DNA of 8,373 nucleotides from positions 1-8,373 of the forward strand of contig CAMOXA010000056.1 of NCBI GenBank assembly GCA_946628745.1, read 5' to 3'. The notes under the pieces are model-generated. The model was given only the letters and a program-made list of their open reading frames with translations. It was not told the origin of the DNA and made no database searches. Both the position numbers and the translations under genes were made by a program. Positions within the stretch are counted from its first letter, which is position 1. Every line of letters starts with the position of its first letter. Origin of the DNA: an uncultured Verrucomicrobiota bacterium. GTDB lineage: Bacteria; Verrucomicrobiota; Kiritimatiellia; RFP12; UBA1067. Positions 7,406-8,373 of this stretch are shown here, in pieces.

Positions 7406-7423
7406 ATGCACCTCGCGTGCCAA
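7406..7423 (-). promoter_or_regulatory. Sigma-54 (RpoN) -24/-12 promoter of the hsp20 pair
   Basis: Read on the - strand, the element is TTGGCACG-CGAG-GTGCAT. The RpoN consensus is YTGGCACG-N4-TTGCW, so only one position differs (G for the first T of TTGC). The essential GG (7421-7420) and GC (7409-7408) have the correct spacing. Transcription would begin near 7396, giving a leader of about 32 bases before the hsp20 ATG. A competing sigma-70 reading (TTGGCA, 16 bp, CATAGT) has a poor -10. Sigma-54 use would require an AAA+ enhancer-binding activator encoded elsewhere. Confidence 0.65.
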
Positions 7424-7473
7424 CGACGTGCCGACGGCGTCAAGGAACGTATTTTCCCGCCAAGCGTGACACC

Positions 7474-7493
7474 TTGTCGCGAAAGTGGGACAA
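7474..7493. promoter_or_regulatory. Inverted repeat TTGTC-N10-GACAA; candidate activator site for hsp20
   Basis: Perfect 5-bp arms are separated by ten bases, so the dyad centres are about 1.5 helical turns apart, a geometry suited to a dimeric regulator. The centre lies about 88 bp upstream of the predicted sigma-54 start, within the range where enhancer-binding proteins bind. The arms are identical to those of the leader repeat at 7381-7394. Short arms make chance a real possibility. Confidence 0.3.
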
Positions 7494-7521
7494 AACAGAA
7501 CCGCGGGACTTGGGGGAAGTC

Positions 7522-8202
7522 TCAAGTGGCCGCAAGGATGTCTATCGCGTCCGAGAGTGTCTGGCGCACGCGGCAGATGGCGCGTATGTCGTCCGTCGGT
7601 TCGACAATGTCCGGTATCATAACTGCGCCCATGCCTGCCGCGCGGGCACCTTTGATTCCGCTGATGGCATCCTCGAATACGCAACAGTCTTGAGGCGGCA
7701 GCCCCAGCTTCCGGGCGGCGAGCAGAAAGATGTCCGGGGCGGGTTTGGAATGCTCGACTTCTTCGCCTGTGGTTATCGCGTCGAAGTATTCGCGCACTCC
7801 GGCCGCGGACAGATTGTGCTCGACCACCTTGCGAATGGAACTGCTGGCGACAGCCGTCTTGATTCCGCGAGAACGGCAGAACTGGAGCATTTCCATGAGT
7901 CCTGGTTTCTTCTCCGGCGTGGTGTCGAGCTGGCGGTTCCATGCGAGAGAGGTCGCCGTTTTGCAGAACAGAGGAACATCCAGCGCCGGATACGCCGCGG
8001 CGGACATCTCGGCGATGATTTTCAAGCCTACGCCGCTAAACCGGCGTGGAAGGGCCGCGTCTATGTCGACGCCTTGCAGTTTGGCGGCCTCCACCCATGC
8101 TGTCTGGTACAATTTTTCGGTGTCGAACAGTAGCCCGTCCTGGTCGAAAATCGCGCCGCGATAGCGCGGTTTCGCGCCGGTGTCTGTCGAGTTTGCGTTC
8201 AT
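7522..8202 (-). CDS. HAD-superfamily hydrolase, beta-phosphoglucomutase/sugar-phosphatase-like
   Basis: This 226-aa cytoplasmic enzyme uses an Asp nucleophile to transfer or hydrolyse a phosphate on a small sugar-type metabolite. All four HAD motifs are visible: motif I FDQDGLLFDTE with nucleophile D20 and acid/base D22; motif II Ser S120 in VASSS; motif III K153 in HSKPAPD; motif IV E177-D178 in CVFEDAISGIKGA. A helical C1 cap lies between about 30 and 95, with a KPGL linker at 99-102. This is HAD subfamily IA, variant 3, the group holding beta-phosphoglucomutase, 2-deoxyglucose-6-phosphatase and many promiscuous phosphatases. DTE after motif I leans towards phosphatase, but specificity cannot be read. 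The ATG at 8202 is the only reasonable start. It lacks a Shine-Dalgarno and lies nine bases from a -10 box. The gene reads towards hsp20 across a 157-bp gap. It does not look functionally linked to hsp20. Confidence 0.9.
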   Translation of the reverse strand: MNANSTDTGAKPRYRGAIFDQDGLLFDTEKLYQTAWVEAAKLQGVDIDAALPRRFSGVGLKIIAEMSAAAYPALDVPLFCKTATSLAWNRQLDTTPEKKPGLMEMLQFCRSRGIKTAVASSSIRKVVEHNLSAAGVREYFDAITTGEEVEHSKPAPDIFLLAARKLGLPPQDCCVFEDAISGIKGARAAGMGAVMIPDIVEPTDDIRAICRVRQTLSDAIDILAAT

Positions 8203-8210
8203 GGCGGAGT

Positions 8211-8219
8211 ATTATACCA
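8211..8219 (-). promoter_or_regulatory. Extended -10 promoter of the HAD gene, predicting a leaderless mRNA
   Basis: TGGTATAAT on the - strand is a perfect extended -10 (TG at -15/-14 plus consensus TATAAT). No good -35 box is present: the hexamer at 17-bp spacing is TCGCGC. This is compatible with extended -10 promoters. Eight bases separate the box from the ATG at 8202, so the start point falls on or within about three bases of the start codon, leaving no room for a ribosome-binding site. Confidence 0.65.
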
Positions 8220-8260
8220 TTTTTCCCCCAGGCGCGCGAGTCGCTTTCACCGCGGCACTT

Positions 8261-8348
8261 TACCTGCCACTTCGACCCGTCTTACCTGCCACTTCAACCC
8301 AGTTTACCTGCCACTTCAACCCTGTTTACCTGCCACCTCGAAGGCCTC
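8261..8348 (+). repeat. Four tandem 22-bp direct repeats (TACCTGCCAC core)
   Basis: Units begin at 8261, 8283, 8305 and 8327, with an exact 22-bp period. The first ten bases, TACCTGCCAC, are identical in all four units. The next eight positions (TTCRACCC) are shared by units 1-3 and diverge in unit 4. The period is about two helical turns, so the cores lie on one face of the DNA, as in iterons or multi-site protein-binding arrays. No ORF spans it convincingly, and 22 is not a multiple of three, which argues against a coding repeat. It is not a CRISPR array because there are no unique spacers. The array lies upstream of the HAD promoter and continues to near the window edge. Its function is unknown; an IS21-like element end or a regulatory array are the main options. 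Confidence 0.85.
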
Positions 8349-8357
8349 CGGGTGGCA
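8331..8357. repeat. Hairpin formed by the last 22-bp unit and its flank
   Basis: TGCCACC (8331-8337) pairs perfectly with GGTGGCA (8351-8357). If one base bulges, two further C/G pairs extend it around a short AAGGCCTC loop. It uses the conserved core of the fourth repeat as one arm, so the array ends in a dyad. No T-run follows within the visible bases, so it is not an obvious terminator. Confidence 0.5.
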
Positions 8358-8373
8358 CCCAACACGACGCGGA

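Noticed and set aside
7406..7423. Reading the hsp20 promoter as sigma-70 (TTGGCA-16-CATAGT)
   Set aside because: The -35 is acceptable but the -10 matches only four of six. The sigma-54 reading explains more bases with exact spacing, though sigma-70 is not excluded.
7507..7521. GACTT-GGGGG-AAGTC hairpin just downstream of the HAD stop
   Set aside because: The stem is only 5 bp and is followed on the - strand by a GC-rich stretch before a broken T-rich run (TTCTGTTTTG), so it is too weak to call a terminator.
7231..8133. 300-aa + strand ORF across hsp20 leader and HAD gene
   Set aside because: It runs antisense over two clear coding genes and their control region with no family resemblance.
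8261..8348. CRISPR array
   Set aside because: The units are contiguous 22-bp direct repeats with no unique spacers and no cas genes nearby.
8351..8373. Second sigma-54-like TGGCACC on the + strand near the right edge
   Set aside because: The expected GC of the -12 element is missing at the right spacing. The match is part of the dyad arm instead.

Overview
This is a GC-rich bacterial chromosomal window. It is gene-dense, and every reading frame carries long shadow ORFs, as expected at high GC. The housekeeping genes do not name a species. A bacterium of the PVC/Lentisphaerae-Kiritimatiellae type is a guess from the overall style only; no rRNA or other taxonomic marker is present.

Layout. 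On the + strand, positions 1-6639 hold a tightly packed series of genes. First is the 3' two-thirds of a transketolase gene, cut by the window edge. One base later comes an E. coli-type adenylosuccinate lyase (purB). After a 25-bp gap follows a 313-aa protein with a FlbD-like N-terminus, a long Ala/Glu/Pro/Gln-rich linker and a compact C-terminal helical domain. A 61-bp gap with a small hairpin then leads to a two-gene ABC exporter: a LolD/MacB-type ATPase, then a permease with two FtsX-type membrane blocks whose GTG start overlaps the ATPase stop. On the - strand, 6593-7364 encodes two tandem small heat-shock proteins (Hsp20), and 7522-8202 encodes a HAD-superfamily sugar-phosphate phosphatase/phosphoglucomutase-like enzyme. 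The permease and the distal hsp20 gene converge and overlap by 47 bp.

Regulation. The hsp20 pair is preceded by a near-consensus sigma-54 (RpoN) -24/-12 element with one mismatch. Two inverted repeats with identical half-sites (TTGTC/GACAA) flank it, one about 88 bp upstream of the predicted transcription start and one in the 5' leader. The HAD gene has a perfect extended -10 box (TGGTATAAT) so close to its ATG that the mRNA should be leaderless or nearly so. The right edge (8261-8348) holds four tandem 22-bp repeats, the last able to fold with flanking sequence. They may be protein-binding iterons or the end of an IS21-like element lying outside the window.

Functionally, the window joins central carbon and purine metabolism, an envelope ABC exporter and a small stress-chaperone operon. 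No defence system, CRISPR array, complete mobile element or RNA gene was found. The least familiar items are the FlbD-like fusion protein, the hsp20 control region and the 22-bp repeat array.
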